From Acidobacteriota bacterium (GTDB taxonomy: Bacteria > Acidobacteriota > Vicinamibacteria > Vicinamibacterales > JAKQTR01), in assembly GCA_026393675.1 (NCBI GenBank), contig JAPKZQ010000043.1, positions 1 through 64,000 of the forward strand: 64,000 nt of DNA, in the 5' to 3' direction. Made by a program: the position numbers and the translations under genes. Each line of letters starts with the position of its first letter. The first letter of the stretch is position 1. A model generated the notes under the pieces. The model ran no database searches. It saw nothing but the letters and a program-made list of their open reading frames with translations, and had not been told where the DNA came from. Shown one piece after another: positions 55,381 through 64,000 of this stretch.

Positions 55381-56362
55381 GAAACACCCCGTGACGCACA
55401 AACGGCAACGGCCGATACTAGCGCCCACAGGTACGGGTGTCAAACCGCGTGGTCGGCCTGATGGCGAGCACGGCGGCTCTGCGCGGGCCTTTGACGAGTA
55501 TCTCGACTTCCTCCGCGTGGAACGGCGTCTGGCGGACAATACGGTTGAGAACTATGCCCGCGATCTCGCGAGGCTCGGCGCGTTTGCCGCCGCCAACGGT
55601 GGAGACTTTCGCGCGCTGACCCGGCAGGATCTCGAGCGGTTCGTTCGCAACCTGGTGTCTGACGAACTCGCCCCGCGGTCGGCCGCGCGTCTGGTCGCCA
55701 CCGTACGGGGATTCTATCGATATCTGGTACGCGAAGGACGTCTCGAGGCCAGTCCGGCCGACGAACTTCGCGCTGCGCGCCCTTGGCCATCATTGCCGAC
55801 GTGCCTGAGCCCAGACGAAGTTGATCGTCTGCTGGCGCTGCCCGATCCGTCGAAGCCAGCAGGTCTTCGGGACAAGGCCCTGATTGAAGTGCTGTACGCG
55901 ACCGGCCTGCGGGTCTCCGAACTGGTGGGTCTGCGAGCCGCCGATATCCACCTGTCGGCGGGCTACCTGACGTGCACCGGCAAGGGAGACAAGCAACGAG
56001 TCGTGCCGATTGGCGACGAGGCCGTCCGGTGGGTGAGGCGCTACCAGCAGGAAGGGCGGCCCAGACTGATACGCCAACGGTCGACGTCCCGCCTGTTCGT
56101 CAACACGCATGGCGGCCCGCTCAGCCGCGTGGGATTCTGGAAGATTCTCAAGGCCTACGCGCGACAGGCCGATCTGCGCCAGAACGTGAGCCCGCACGTG
56201 CTCAGGCATTCGTTCGCCACCCATCTGCTGGAACGCGGCGCTGACCTGCGCGCCATCCAGATGATGCTGGGCCATGCGGACCTGTCGACCACGCAGATCT
56301 ACACACACGTACTCGAATCCCGATTGCGAACGATCTACGACCAGTTTCATCCCCGCCGGTGA
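55379..56362 (+). CDS. Tyrosine site-specific recombinase XerC/XerD
   Basis: A 327-residue recombinase, slightly longer than XerC/D (about 300) because of a 40-residue N-terminal extension. The SAM-like core-binding domain starts near 44 (EYLDFLRVERRLADNTVENY). The catalytic set is complete: Arg in ATGLRVSELVGL, Lys in GKGDKQRVVP, HxxR in HVLRHSFATH, His in LGHADLSTTQIYTH and the Tyr in that same block. It should resolve chromosome dimers at dif. The only good starts are ATG 55379 and GTG 55391. Its first codon overlaps that of murQ on the other strand. Its stop overlaps the next gene's GTG. Confidence 0.93.
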   Translation: MKHPVTHKRQRPILAPTGTGVKPRGRPDGEHGGSARAFDEYLDFLRVERRLADNTVENYARDLARLGAFAAANGGDFRALTRQDLERFVRNLVSDELAPRSAARLVATVRGFYRYLVREGRLEASPADELRAARPWPSLPTCLSPDEVDRLLALPDPSKPAGLRDKALIEVLYATGLRVSELVGLRAADIHLSAGYLTCTGKGDKQRVVPIGDEAVRWVRRYQQEGRPRLIRQRSTSRLFVNTHGGPLSRVGFWKILKAYARQADLRQNVSPHVLRHSFATHLLERGADLRAIQMMLGHADLSTTQIYTHVLESRLRTIYDQFHPRR

Positions 56363-58101
56363 AGGCGAGAAGGACACCCGCAGTGAAGCGCATATTGATT
56401 GTCATCCTGGTGGCTCTTGGCGGGTGGGCCGCCTGGTCGCTGGTCACGCTTCCGCCGGCGGCTATCGCGTTGCCTGTCGTCGCGACGACCCGTCCGGTCG
56501 TGACCGGCGCGTACCACATCCACTCGCGGGCGTCTGACGGCACGGGAACGGTGGAGGAGATTGCCGCGGCGGCGGGGCGCGCCGGATTGAACTTCCTGAT
56601 CCTGACCGACCACGGCGATGCGTTTCGCACGCCAGCGCCGCCCCGGTACTACGGGCGCGTCCTGTGCATCGACGCGACGGAAATCAGCACGACCGATGGC
56701 CACTACGCCGCGATTGGGCTTGGCAAGCCTCCGTACCGGCTGGCTGGCGAAGCACGCGACGTCATAGAGGATGTGGCGAGACTCGGTGGGTTTGGTGTGG
56801 CCGCGCACCCGGACTCGGGCAGAGACTCGCTCAAGTGGAACGAGTGGGACGCGCCGTTTGACGGCATCGAATGGCTGAACGGCGACTCGCAGTGGCGCGA
56901 CATGTCGGCGTGGCAGTTCTTTCCGATCCTCGTGCAGTATGGCGTCCGACCGGCAGAGACGCTGGTATCGCGATTCACCCGCCCGCAGACGGTGCTCGAT
57001 CGCTGGGACCGCCTCACCGCCCGACGGCCCGTCGTGGCGCTCGCCGCCAGCGACGCGCACGCCAGGCTTGGACTGCGAGGTAAGGGCGATCCAGATGAGG
57101 ACTCGCTCTACCTGAAGCTTCCGTCCTACGAGGCGGTATTCCGGGCCTTCTGCCTGAGTGTGGACGTGGACGCGGCGCCAACCGGCGACGCGGCAAACGA
57201 CGCGCAATCGATCGTGTATGCCCTCAGGAACGGACGCGTATCCACCACGATGTCGGCTCTGGCGACACCTGCCAGTTTCACGTTTGCCGCCTGGTCGGGA
57301 TTGGCGGCGACGCGGCAGGGAGGTGCGCTGCCGCTGGAACACGGCGTCATGCTGAGGGCGTCGGCCAACATCCCGCCAGGTGGCTCGCTGGTGCTGCTGA
57401 AAAACGGAAAGGTCGTGCAGGAAGAACAGAGCCAGACGATCCGCTTTGCGACCGACCAGCCTGGCATCTTCAGGGTCGAGGCGCGACTGCCCGGCGCATC
57501 AGGCACCCACGCGATGCCCTGGATCCTGAGCAACCCGATCTACGTCGGTGTCAGACCGCAGGAGCCAGTCGACAGTCCGGCGCCACTGACCGATGCCACG
57601 CCGTTTCCGGCATGGGCCGACTGGCAGATCGAACACGATCTGTCATCCACGGGAACGGCCACGGCGGTGGCGACCGGGGCGGCGCCGCCACAGCGCCGGT
57701 TCCAATTCCGTCTGGCCGACGGGGGAGCGACCAGTCCCTTTGTCGCCATGGTCACGTCCGTCGTCGACGTGTTGCACGATGCCGACCGGTTGCGCTTCAG
57801 CATCCGCGCGAGCCGCCCTCTGCGGGTGTCCGTTCAGGTTCGCCTCAAAGGCCGGGCCGTTGATCGACGCTGGGCGCGATCGGTGTATGCGGAGCCGGCG
57901 GCGCGCATCGTCACGGTCTCGCTGGCTGATATGCGCGTGGCTGGAACAGGCGAGCGGGCACCGCTCGACCGCAGCCAGATCGACTCGTTGCTGTTCGTCA
58001 TCGACACGGTCAACAGCAGACCCGGCGACGAAGGCACGATCTGGATTGAGGCGCTCGGCACGGAGCGCGGGGATCAGGTCCGCACGGTGAGCAGCAAGTA
58101 G
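56359..58101 (+). CDS. Membrane-anchored PHP-domain phosphoesterase-like protein
   Basis: A 580-residue protein with one N-terminal membrane helix (about 10-32), a PHP (polymerase and histidinol phosphatase) domain and C-terminal beta-sandwich modules. Metal ligands can be read: HIHSRASDG near 53, TDHGD near 82, AHPDSGRD near 147 and SDAHAR near 228. The domain therefore looks active and is probably outside the cytoplasm. The C-terminal parts (about 330-580) appear to be two beta domains of a carbohydrate-binding or Ig type. It begins with GTG in an overlap with the Xer gene (GTGA). Its last 28 bases overlap the converging Lpt gene. Substrate unknown. Confidence 0.8.
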   Translation: MKARRTPAVKRILIVILVALGGWAAWSLVTLPPAAIALPVVATTRPVVTGAYHIHSRASDGTGTVEEIAAAAGRAGLNFLILTDHGDAFRTPAPPRYYGRVLCIDATEISTTDGHYAAIGLGKPPYRLAGEARDVIEDVARLGGFGVAAHPDSGRDSLKWNEWDAPFDGIEWLNGDSQWRDMSAWQFFPILVQYGVRPAETLVSRFTRPQTVLDRWDRLTARRPVVALAASDAHARLGLRGKGDPDEDSLYLKLPSYEAVFRAFCLSVDVDAAPTGDAANDAQSIVYALRNGRVSTTMSALATPASFTFAAWSGLAATRQGGALPLEHGVMLRASANIPPGGSLVLLKNGKVVQEEQSQTIRFATDQPGIFRVEARLPGASGTHAMPWILSNPIYVGVRPQEPVDSPAPLTDATPFPAWADWQIEHDLSSTGTATAVATGAAPPQRRFQFRLADGGATSPFVAMVTSVVDVLHDADRLRFSIRASRPLRVSVQVRLKGRAVDRRWARSVYAEPAARIVTVSLADMRVAGTGERAPLDRSQIDSLLFVIDTVNSRPGDEGTIWIEALGTERGDQVRTVSSK

Positions 58102-60443
58102 ATGGCGACTGCGGCGAACAGGATATTGGCGGACCATGCCGCCAGCATCGGCATGATCAAACCGCCGGTTCCGAGCGCCCCGAACACGCTGTCGGCGATG
58201 CGGTAGACGACCGCGAGGGCGATACCCAACCCGATGCCGTACATCGCGCCACGTCGGCCGGTTGTCACGGCAAACGGCACCGCGATGAGCATCATGATCA
58301 GCGTGACCCACGGGAACGACACCTTGCGATGCAGGGCCACCTCGTCCTTCACGACATTGAAGCCGACGGTCCGCATCTCGGCGATGTAGCGCTTGAGTTG
58401 ACCGTACGTCATCCGGTCCGCGTCCACTGGCTCGGTGACGAAGAACTGGGGCGGTTCCATCTGGAAGCTGGCGGAGGGTACCGGCCTGAAACTGCGTTCC
58501 TCGACGCGGCGATCGAACTCGCGCGTCCAGCCGTCCTTGCCATCCCAGGCCACCAGGTCCTCGCGTCCCGTGGCGTGCCCACTGAAGGACGCCGTCCGGA
58601 AGAAGGAACGGCTCTGTATCCTCCAGGCCTTGCCAGCGAAGCGAAACACTGACAGGACATCGAGCTCGTTCCGCTGCGCATCGAAGAAGACGTAGTTGTA
58701 GATGTCGCCGTTCTTGGCCACCAGCCACTTGCGATTGCCTATGTCGAAGGTGAGTGGCGACCCGCCCCGAATCACGTGCAGCAGCGCGTCCGCGCGTTTG
58801 TTCGACGGGGCGAGAACCCGTTCCTCGAGCAGGAACAGCGCCCCGCCCGCCAGCAGCGCGAACAACGCCAGCGGAACCGTCGTGCGGTACAGGCTGATCC
58901 CGCACGCCCGCATCACGACAAGTTCACTGCTGCGTGTGAGCAGGCCAATGGTCACGAGCCCGCCGATCAGCACGGCCAGTGGGATGCAGAAGTACACGAA
59001 CTGGGGCGTGGCCCAGTAGAGGTACTCGATCAACGTCTGGACCGTGGCCTGGCCCTTGAACAGTTTTTCTGAGAGCTCAATGAAGGTCGACACGTAGAAG
59101 ATCGCCACCAACCCGGAAAACGTGACCGCAAACACGCCAAGGTACGTGCGACCCAGGTACGCATCCAGGATCGTCGCGCCGCGCGGAGTCCATCCCCGCG
59201 CCGACCGTTTGGCCCGCGGCACCCATCCTCCGGAGTCGTCAGCCTCGGGTCGTCGGCCAGAAAGCACAGCCAGCCACCGGAACGAACCGAGCCGACCAGC
59301 CAGCCGCGTCAGCTTCCCGACGATGGATCTCCAGCGGCGCAAGGTCGCGCCCCGCGCCAGCAGGAGCGCGATCCCCGCGCCTCCCAGGACGATATTCGGC
59401 ACCCACGGCGCCAGCCAGGCCGCCATCAGCTTGCCCTTCACGGCAGACTGCGCCGTCGTCAACAAGAGGTAGTAGACGAAGATGACCGCAATCCCGAGAA
59501 CGAATCCAGCCAGCTTGCCATCGCGCCTGGTGGTGAGGCCGAGAGCCACGCCCATCATCGCGAACACAAGGCACGCCACTGGTATCGAGAACTTCTGCTG
59601 GATGGCCATGACCTCAGCATGGGTCGAAATCCCCCGGCGAGCCAGTTCCTCGACCTGTTGCCGCAGTTCGGTGATGGTCATTTCCTGGGCACCTTTTTGG
59701 GGACCGTTACGCGGAAAGACCGTTTCCGGATCAAGAGTCAGGTGCAACTGCTGAAATCGGGAGATATCGTATTCCTCTGGTGCGCCGGCTTTGCCGGTGT
59801 GCGTACTGCCGTCCTCCAAGTAGAGCTCGACCATGCGTTTCTCGCGGTCGACGAAGAGCCGGCCACGCGAAGCAATGTAGACCACTGGGTTGGCGGCTAC
59901 CGTGGTGTCGGCGAGGAACACGTCCCGCCAGCCGGAACCGTCCTTGGGGATGTCGCGGACGTAGAGGACGCGATTCGGGAAATCCTCAAAGAAGACACGG
60001 GGCTTGACCTCACTTTCGGTGCGCTGCGCCACGATCCGGAAGGTAATCTCCCTCGACGCCTGGTTCGCGTCCGGCAGCGCTTTGATGATGACCCAGGAGG
60101 TCACAGCCCAGCCAGCAAGGGCCAGGATGATGACCGGGCGCGCGACCCGGAAGATGCTCACGCCGCACGCCTGCACAGCCACCCATTCGCGGTCGGCGGA
60201 GAAGCGCCCGAGGCCGACCAGCACGCCGACCAGCAGCGCCATCGGGATCGTTACCGAGAGCGCCTGTGGAAGCAGCGTCACCATCAACCGCACGATCGTG
60301 CCGGCCGCGACGCCCTTGGCGATGAGCGGCTCGGCCAGCTTGACCAGGAACGGCATGATCAGGATGAAGGTGAAGACGAGCAGCGAAATCAGAAACGGGC
60401 TGACGATGCTGCGGATGATGTAGCGGTCGATGAGTCGCGGCAT
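58074..60443 (-). CDS. Fused LptF-LptG lipopolysaccharide export permease
   Basis: A 789-residue protein that carries both halves of the LptB2FG permease in one chain. Residues 1-385 match LptF/YjgP (MPRLIDRYIIRSIVSPFLIS) and 440-789 match LptG/YjgQ (ILDAYLGRTYLGVFAVTFSGL). Each half has about six membrane helices around a periplasmic beta-jellyroll. A charged linker (about 380-435) joins them. LptF and LptG are separate proteins in E. coli. The ATPase LptB is not in the window. The gene overlaps the PHP gene's end by 28 bases. Confidence 0.93.
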   Translation of the reverse strand: MPRLIDRYIIRSIVSPFLISLLVFTFILIMPFLVKLAEPLIAKGVAAGTIVRLMVTLLPQALSVTIPMALLVGVLVGLGRFSADREWVAVQACGVSIFRVARPVIILALAGWAVTSWVIIKALPDANQASREITFRIVAQRTESEVKPRVFFEDFPNRVLYVRDIPKDGSGWRDVFLADTTVAANPVVYIASRGRLFVDREKRMVELYLEDGSTHTGKAGAPEEYDISRFQQLHLTLDPETVFPRNGPQKGAQEMTITELRQQVEELARRGISTHAEVMAIQQKFSIPVACLVFAMMGVALGLTTRRDGKLAGFVLGIAVIFVYYLLLTTAQSAVKGKLMAAWLAPWVPNIVLGGAGIALLLARGATLRRWRSIVGKLTRLAGRLGSFRWLAVLSGRRPEADDSGGWVPRAKRSARGWTPRGATILDAYLGRTYLGVFAVTFSGLVAIFYVSTFIELSEKLFKGQATVQTLIEYLYWATPQFVYFCIPLAVLIGGLVTIGLLTRSSELVVMRACGISLYRTTVPLALFALLAGGALFLLEERVLAPSNKRADALLHVIRGGSPLTFDIGNRKWLVAKNGDIYNYVFFDAQRNELDVLSVFRFAGKAWRIQSRSFFRTASFSGHATGREDLVAWDGKDGWTREFDRRVEERSFRPVPSASFQMEPPQFFVTEPVDADRMTYGQLKRYIAEMRTVGFNVVKDEVALHRKVSFPWVTLIMMLIAVPFAVTTGRRGAMYGIGLGIALAVVYRIADSVFGALGTGGLIMPMLAAWSANILFAAVAIYLLLTVRT

Positions 60444-60746
60444 GAATGTGTTAGAAGAACGATACCACAGGCTGGACCAGCGGCGGTTCAGCGGGGTGGT
60501 TTAGGTGGTTCAACAGAAAGAGGGCGTGATTTCATCAACAGAGCATCAACAGGCCTGTTTGTCTAGTCATTTCCGCAACGTCCGATAATGTATGTTATGT
60601 TAACTAGGCGACGTGGTAATCCGGGTTCGGCTCGACACGCACTCCCCAACAATCCCAGTCGCTATTGGTCGCTCCCTTTCAATCCGGCCTCGCGCCACTG
60701 GTGGGATTCGTCACTCCGGCGAACGCCGGAATCCAGGCGGCAACGA
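60444..60746. other. 303-base gap between the Lpt permease and parB genes
   Basis: No gene is seen. It holds two small AT-rich patches (near 60590-60605) and a REP-like hairpin at 60711-60737. Divergent promoter sequences are not evident on the permease side. Nothing resembling a ParB binding palindrome was found. Confidence 0.45.
60711..60737. repeat. REP-like palindromic unit downstream of parB
   Basis: GTCACTCCGGCGAACGCCGG followed by AATCCAG. TCCGGCG pairs with CGCCGGA around two bases (a five-pair stem with loop GAAC in practice). This pattern (CTCCGGCGAACGCCGGAATCC) is common as a dispersed intergenic repeat in many high-GC bacteria. It lies 10 bases after the parB stop and might also act as a terminator. 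Confidence 0.6.
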
Positions 60747-61574
60747 CTACTTGGTGTTTCGCAGTTCGTCGAGAATGCGTTCGAGCGCGCTAATGATCTC
60801 TGAACGTTCAACCGCATGCTTCGAAAACGTCATCCTCAGTTTGAACGCCTTGGTGGGCGCCTTGTAGTTGAAGGTAAACGCCCTGGGACGACCGCGCTTC
60901 GGTTTGGCGACCGCCTCGCGGGCTCGCTGACGCGTGGGTGCGGCGCCGTCGCGGGTAATCCGCTCGACAAGCGCCATCATTTTTCTCGGGTCTGACTCTC
61001 TAACTATCTGTAATAACAATGACTTAGACGTAATGTCTGCCAGCCGACACAGCGTCTTGACCTCTTCTGGCATCTTGTTGATGGCTAGCGTCTCGGTAAT
61101 GGCCGTCCGAGACTTCCCCAGCCTCCTCGCAAGGTCCTCGTGCGTCAATCCCTGTTTGTCGGCGACCGCGTGCAGAGCCTCCGCCTCCTCAAACGGCGTC
61201 AGATCCTTCCGTTGGAGGTTCTCGACGAGCGCCAGTTCGATGACCTCGTCCTCGTCTACGTCTCGGATGACGACGGGCAACTCGGCGAGGCCAACCTGCA
61301 CCGCCGCCTGATAGCGTCGCTCGCCGGCGATGATTTGATATCGCCCGCCCCTGGCCCGGACAATCAGCGGCTCCAGAATCCCCTTCTCGGCAATCGACGC
61401 CATCAACTCCGAGAGATCGCCCATGGTCTGCCGCGGCTGGTCAGGATTGGGATCAATCTGGTCGATGGCAACGAGGCGGCCGATCGGCGTTCCCGCGGGC
61501 GCCGACAACGTCTCGACGTAGTGTTCGTCGTGGCGCATCCGAATGGTCTCGGGCAGACCCGATCGCTTAGACAC
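60747..61574 (-). CDS. parB: Chromosome-partitioning protein ParB/Spo0J
   Basis: A 275-residue ParB. The CTP-binding N-terminal domain has PNPDQPRQTM and GERRYQAAVQVG. The helix-turn-helix region includes LTHEDLARRLGKSRTAI. A C-terminal domain follows. A Lys/Arg-rich stretch (KPKRGRPRAFTFNYKAPTK) near 225-243 precedes the short C-terminal segment. The start is GTG 61574, with GAGGAGG upstream, and it overlaps the end of parA by 8 bases. No parS site was recognised nearby. Confidence 0.94.
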   Translation of the reverse strand: MSKRSGLPETIRMRHDEHYVETLSAPAGTPIGRLVAIDQIDPNPDQPRQTMGDLSELMASIAEKGILEPLIVRARGGRYQIIAGERRYQAAVQVGLAELPVVIRDVDEDEVIELALVENLQRKDLTPFEEAEALHAVADKQGLTHEDLARRLGKSRTAITETLAINKMPEEVKTLCRLADITSKSLLLQIVRESDPRKMMALVERITRDGAAPTRQRAREAVAKPKRGRPRAFTFNYKAPTKAFKLRMTFSKHAVERSEIISALERILDELRNTK

Positions 61575-62322
61575 GGTCAATGACCTCCTCACACAGCCGG
61601 TAGTATTCGGTCGCCCCGGACGAATCCGGCGCGAAGCTGAAGATAGGCTCCTTGTAGGCCGGGCTCTCCTCGAGTCGGACGCTCTTGCTGATCACCGTCG
61701 CAAACACCTTCTCTCCAAACACCTGGTTGATCTGCTTCCGGATGTCCCGGGCCAGCGCCGTGCGCTTATCGTGCATCGTGATCAACACGCCGAGCAACCG
61801 CAAGTCTGGGTTCGCGCGGCTCCGCACCTTCTCGACAGTCTCGAGCAGGTCGTCGGTGCCTTCGAGAGCGAAGTAGGACGATTGAATAGGCACCAGCAGG
61901 TGTGTCGAGGCAACCAACGCGTTGACCGTCAGCAGCCCGAGCGTCGGCGGACAGTCGATGACGATGGCGTCGTAATCGGTCCGGATGGGCTCGATCCTGT
62001 CCTTCAGCCGGAAATGGGCGTCAAGTTCGCCGACCAGTTTGGCTTCGAGTTTGGCTAAGGCAATCCGGGCGGGTGCCACCGAGAGATTGGGGACGGTTGA
62101 GGCTTGGATGATCGACGCCAGCGGACACCCATTGTCGGCCATCACGTCGTACAGACTGAGCTCGGTGTGGCGCACGTCGAGATACGACATGCTGCTGTTG
62201 GCCTGCGGGTCCATGTCCACCAGCAGCGTTCGCTTGCCGCGGAGCGCGAGCGCCGCCGCCAGATTGATGGCAGTCGTCGTTTTTCCGACTCCGCCTTTCT
62301 GGTTGGCGATCGATACAATCAT
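61567..62322 (-). CDS. parA: Chromosome-partitioning ATPase ParA/Soj
   Basis: A 251-residue deviant-Walker ATPase. The deviant Walker A is KGGVGKTTTAIN near residues 9-20, with DMDPQANSS near 37 and the VIDCPPTLGLLT block near 122. It pairs with ParB for chromosome segregation. The parAB order on the minus strand and an 8-base overlap show an operon. Confidence 0.97.
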   Translation of the reverse strand: MIVSIANQKGGVGKTTTAINLAAALALRGKRTLLVDMDPQANSSMSYLDVRHTELSLYDVMADNGCPLASIIQASTVPNLSVAPARIALAKLEAKLVGELDAHFRLKDRIEPIRTDYDAIVIDCPPTLGLLTVNALVASTHLLVPIQSSYFALEGTDDLLETVEKVRSRANPDLRLLGVLITMHDKRTALARDIRKQINQVFGEKVFATVISKSVRLEESPAYKEPIFSFAPDSSGATEYYRLCEEVIDRV

Positions 62323-62415
62323 GTGGACTGGCCAGTCGAAAACGGCTTCATTCTAGGCGGGCCACGGAAAGGGTGTCAAGCAATGTACGAATTGGGCCTG
62401 CTTTCGGCGCGTACA

Positions 62416-62901
62416 CTACATCTTGTACTTGCCGAGTTCCTCTGGATCCAGACTCTCGAGCCAGCGCTGGAGCCGGTTCGAGTCGGTCTTGTCTGGCGAA
62501 AAGTCGATGGCCTTGGCGTGGTCGATGACGTACTCCTCGACATAGATCGGTGCCTGTGTCCGGAGGGCTAGCGCGATGGCATCGCTCGGCCTGGCATCGA
62601 TGGCGACGACCTCCCCTCCGCACTGCACGTAGATCAACGCGTAGAAGGTATTGTCCTTGAGGTCGGAGACGACAATCCGCTGCACGGCGGCATTCAGGTC
62701 CTTCAGCACGTTGCGCAGCAGGTCGTGGGTCATCGGCCTGGGCGTCGCGATGTTCTCGATTTGCAGAGCGATCGCATTGGCCTCGAACACGCCAACCCAG
62801 ATGGGCAAAACCCGCTCTCCGTCCCGGTCTCGCAGGATGATGATAGGCATGCTGGTGATGGGGTCGACCATCAGTCCTTTGATCACCATTTCAATCTGCA
62901 T
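62416..62901 (-). CDS. Bifunctional nuclease-family (BFN/DUF151) protein
   Basis: A 161-residue protein of the bifunctional nuclease family. The opening QIEMVIKGLMVDPITSMPIIIL, LPIWVGVFEANAIA and the late DARPSDAIALALRTQAPIYV are characteristic. Family members have been described with DNase and RNase activity, but the role in bacteria is poorly known. Start ATG 62901 has AGGAG 7 bases upstream; a longer frame upstream adds 13 codons without family match. Confidence 0.92.
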   Translation of the reverse strand: MQIEMVIKGLMVDPITSMPIIILRDRDGERVLPIWVGVFEANAIALQIENIATPRPMTHDLLRNVLKDLNAAVQRIVVSDLKDNTFYALIYVQCGGEVVAIDARPSDAIALALRTQAPIYVEEYVIDHAKAIDFSPDKTDSNRLQRWLESLDPEELGKYKM

Positions 62902-62973
62902 GGAGTCTCCTGCGGCCACGCCGCTGACCACGTATCTCACGCTGACACAACGTAGGCTTCAGATTCTGCCCTG

Positions 62974-64000
62974 TCAAGATGTCTTTGACACCGCGCGGCC
63001 CCACAGGCTGTGCGGGCCAGCGCGCTCAATCAGCACCGACATCGTGGAACCCAACTGCTCCGGCGTCCCCGGGAGGTTCACCACGGTATTCCCCGTGGTT
63101 CGCCCGGATACCTCGGTGTCGCGCCGCCGGCTGACACTGTCGATGAGCACCTCGAAGATCCGGCCAACCTGGCTGTCGTGGATCGACTGCTGTATCCCCT
63201 TCTGCAGGCTTTGCAGTTCGCGAAGGCGCCGCGACTTGACGTCATCGGGCACATCGTCCTGCAGACGTTTCGCGGCCAACGTGCCCGGGCGTTCGGAGTA
63301 GCTGAAGGAGAACATGGAGTGGAATCGCACGCGTTCCACGAGCGAGAGCGTGTCGGCGTGGTCCGACTCAGTCTCGCCGGGAAACCCGACAATCATATCT
63401 GTCGAAAGCTGAATCCCTGGCGCCTTCGAACGGAGCTGGTCAACCAAGGTGAGGTAGTCGTCGCGGGTGTGCCGCCTGCGCATCGCCGTCAGCACGCGAG
63501 TGGAACCCGATTGCGCCGGCAGGTGCAGGTGCTTGCAGACCTTTGGAAGCGTCGCGATCGCATCGACGAGCCGGAGCGTCACGTGCCGCGGGTGCGGGCT
63601 GGCAAACCGGATTCGTTCCACGCCGGTCACGTCGCTGACGGCGGCCAACAGGCCCGCGAAGTCACAGGCCGGGTCGTCTGGTGCTTGATAGTGGTTCACG
63701 ATCTGGCCTAATAACTGGACCTCTTTTCGGCCACTCGCGGCGGCTTGCGCCACCTCGGCGAGGATGTCCGCTTTCGGCCTCATTCGCTCGTGTCCGCGGG
63801 TGTACGGCACCACACAGAACGCGCAAAAATCGTTGCACCCTTCAATGGCCGTCACATAGGCCTTCACCGCGTCTGACCGACGCGCGATCCCCAGCGGAAA
63901 CGACACGTCGTCGTACGGATTGATATCGATCTGCCGGTGCGAGGTCGCGATCGCCTGGTCCACCAGGATTGGAAGGCGCTTCTCGGCTTGCGTGCCGACG
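62974..64000 (-). CDS. miaB: tRNA methylthiotransferase MiaB, 3' part (N-terminus beyond the window)
   Basis: About 341 residues from the right edge to the stop at 62974. The radical SAM cluster motif is GCNDFCAFCVVPYTRG. ASPHPRH and IVGFPGETESDHADTL follow, and a TRAM domain is at the C-terminus. MiaB adds the 2-methylthio group to i6A37 of tRNA. The N-terminal UPF0004 domain, with three more Cys, lies mostly outside the window. Where many MiaB proteins read GQNVNSY this one reads GQIVNHY, still a family form. RimO or MtaB would be alternatives, but the motif spacing favours MiaB. Confidence 0.9.
   Translation of the reverse strand, partial: VGTQAEKRLPILVDQAIATSHRQIDINPYDDVSFPLGIARRSDAVKAYVTAIEGCNDFCAFCVVPYTRGHERMRPKADILAEVAQAAASGRKEVQLLGQIVNHYQAPDDPACDFAGLLAAVSDVTGVERIRFASPHPRHVTLRLVDAIATLPKVCKHLHLPAQSGSTRVLTAMRRRHTRDDYLTLVDQLRSKAPGIQLSTDMIVGFPGETESDHADTLSLVERVRFHSMFSFSYSERPGTLAAKRLQDDVPDDVKSRRLRELQSLQKGIQQSIHDSQVGRIFEVLIDSVSRRRDTEVSGRTTGNTVVNLPGTPEQLGSTMSVLIERAGPHSLWGRAVSKTS

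Noticed and set aside
60444-62415. parS sites around parAB
   Set aside because: No 14-16 base palindrome resembling TGTTTCACGTGAAACA or its variants was seen.

Overview
The window is a gene-dense, high-GC chromosomal segment from a Gram-negative bacterium. SecA, an Lpt permease, lipoproteins and a secretin all point to an outer membrane. The gene content and style (many sigma-54-type regulators, an acidobacterial-looking type IV pilus/type II secretion cluster, GTG starts, stop/start overlaps) suggest Acidobacteriota, perhaps class Vicinamibacteria. That placement is inference, because no 16S gene is present. No prophage, insertion sequence or CRISPR array is visible, and most genes are housekeeping genes in short operons.

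Layout. 1-4.5 kb: a minus-strand signalling operon with a two-CXXCH sensor kinase, an NtrC-type regulator, a small membrane protein and a cyclic-nucleotide-binding protein. 4.7-12.4 kb: plus-strand housekeeping genes (ttcA, a dapF-like gene lacking its catalytic cysteines, radC, larC, tatD, a polyprenyl synthase, ligA). 12.4-17 kb: a second NtrC-type regulator, the RNase P RNA gene with an enlarged arm, a sugar-nucleotide epimerase and an unknown secreted protein; three copies of a hairpin element with compensatory stem changes lie here. 17.3-21.4 kb: a coupled operon of a ComEA-like protein, a pseudopilin, a PilZ protein and a sigma-54-type AAA+ regulator without GAFTGA, then a secreted Cys-rich protein coupled to a tiny two-helix membrane protein. 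21.6-27.6 kb: nfeD/SPFH and the complete glycine cleavage set gcvT-gcvH-gcvP. 27.6-41 kb: a rearranged amino-acid racemase beside a class IV aminotransferase, nnr-tsaE, guaB, secA, an M23 peptidase, comM and mltD. 41.2-53.3 kb: a lipoprotein, then a pilC-pilB-pilMNOPQ-pseudopilin operon whose secretin carries a C-terminal cohesin-like domain. 53.3-64 kb: murQ with a beta-lactamase-fold hydrolase, a Xer recombinase, a membrane PHP protein, an LptF-LptG fusion, parAB, a bifunctional-nuclease-family protein and the 3' part of miaB.

How the parts relate. The pilus/secretion cluster, the ComEA/pseudopilin/PilZ operon and comM together suggest a surface pilus linked to DNA uptake or secretion. PilT, a major pilin and the prepilin peptidase are not in the window. 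murQ with its hydrolase, mltD and the M23 peptidase form a cell-wall turnover theme. The racemase/aminotransferase pair suggests D-amino-acid metabolism.

The observations most worth follow-up are the three covarying hairpin elements around rnpB, the dapF homologue with Cys, His and Cys replaced by Ser, Gln and Ser, the apparently permuted racemase, the AAA+ activator without GAFTGA, the secretin-cohesin fusion, and the secreted Cys-rich protein/small membrane protein pair.
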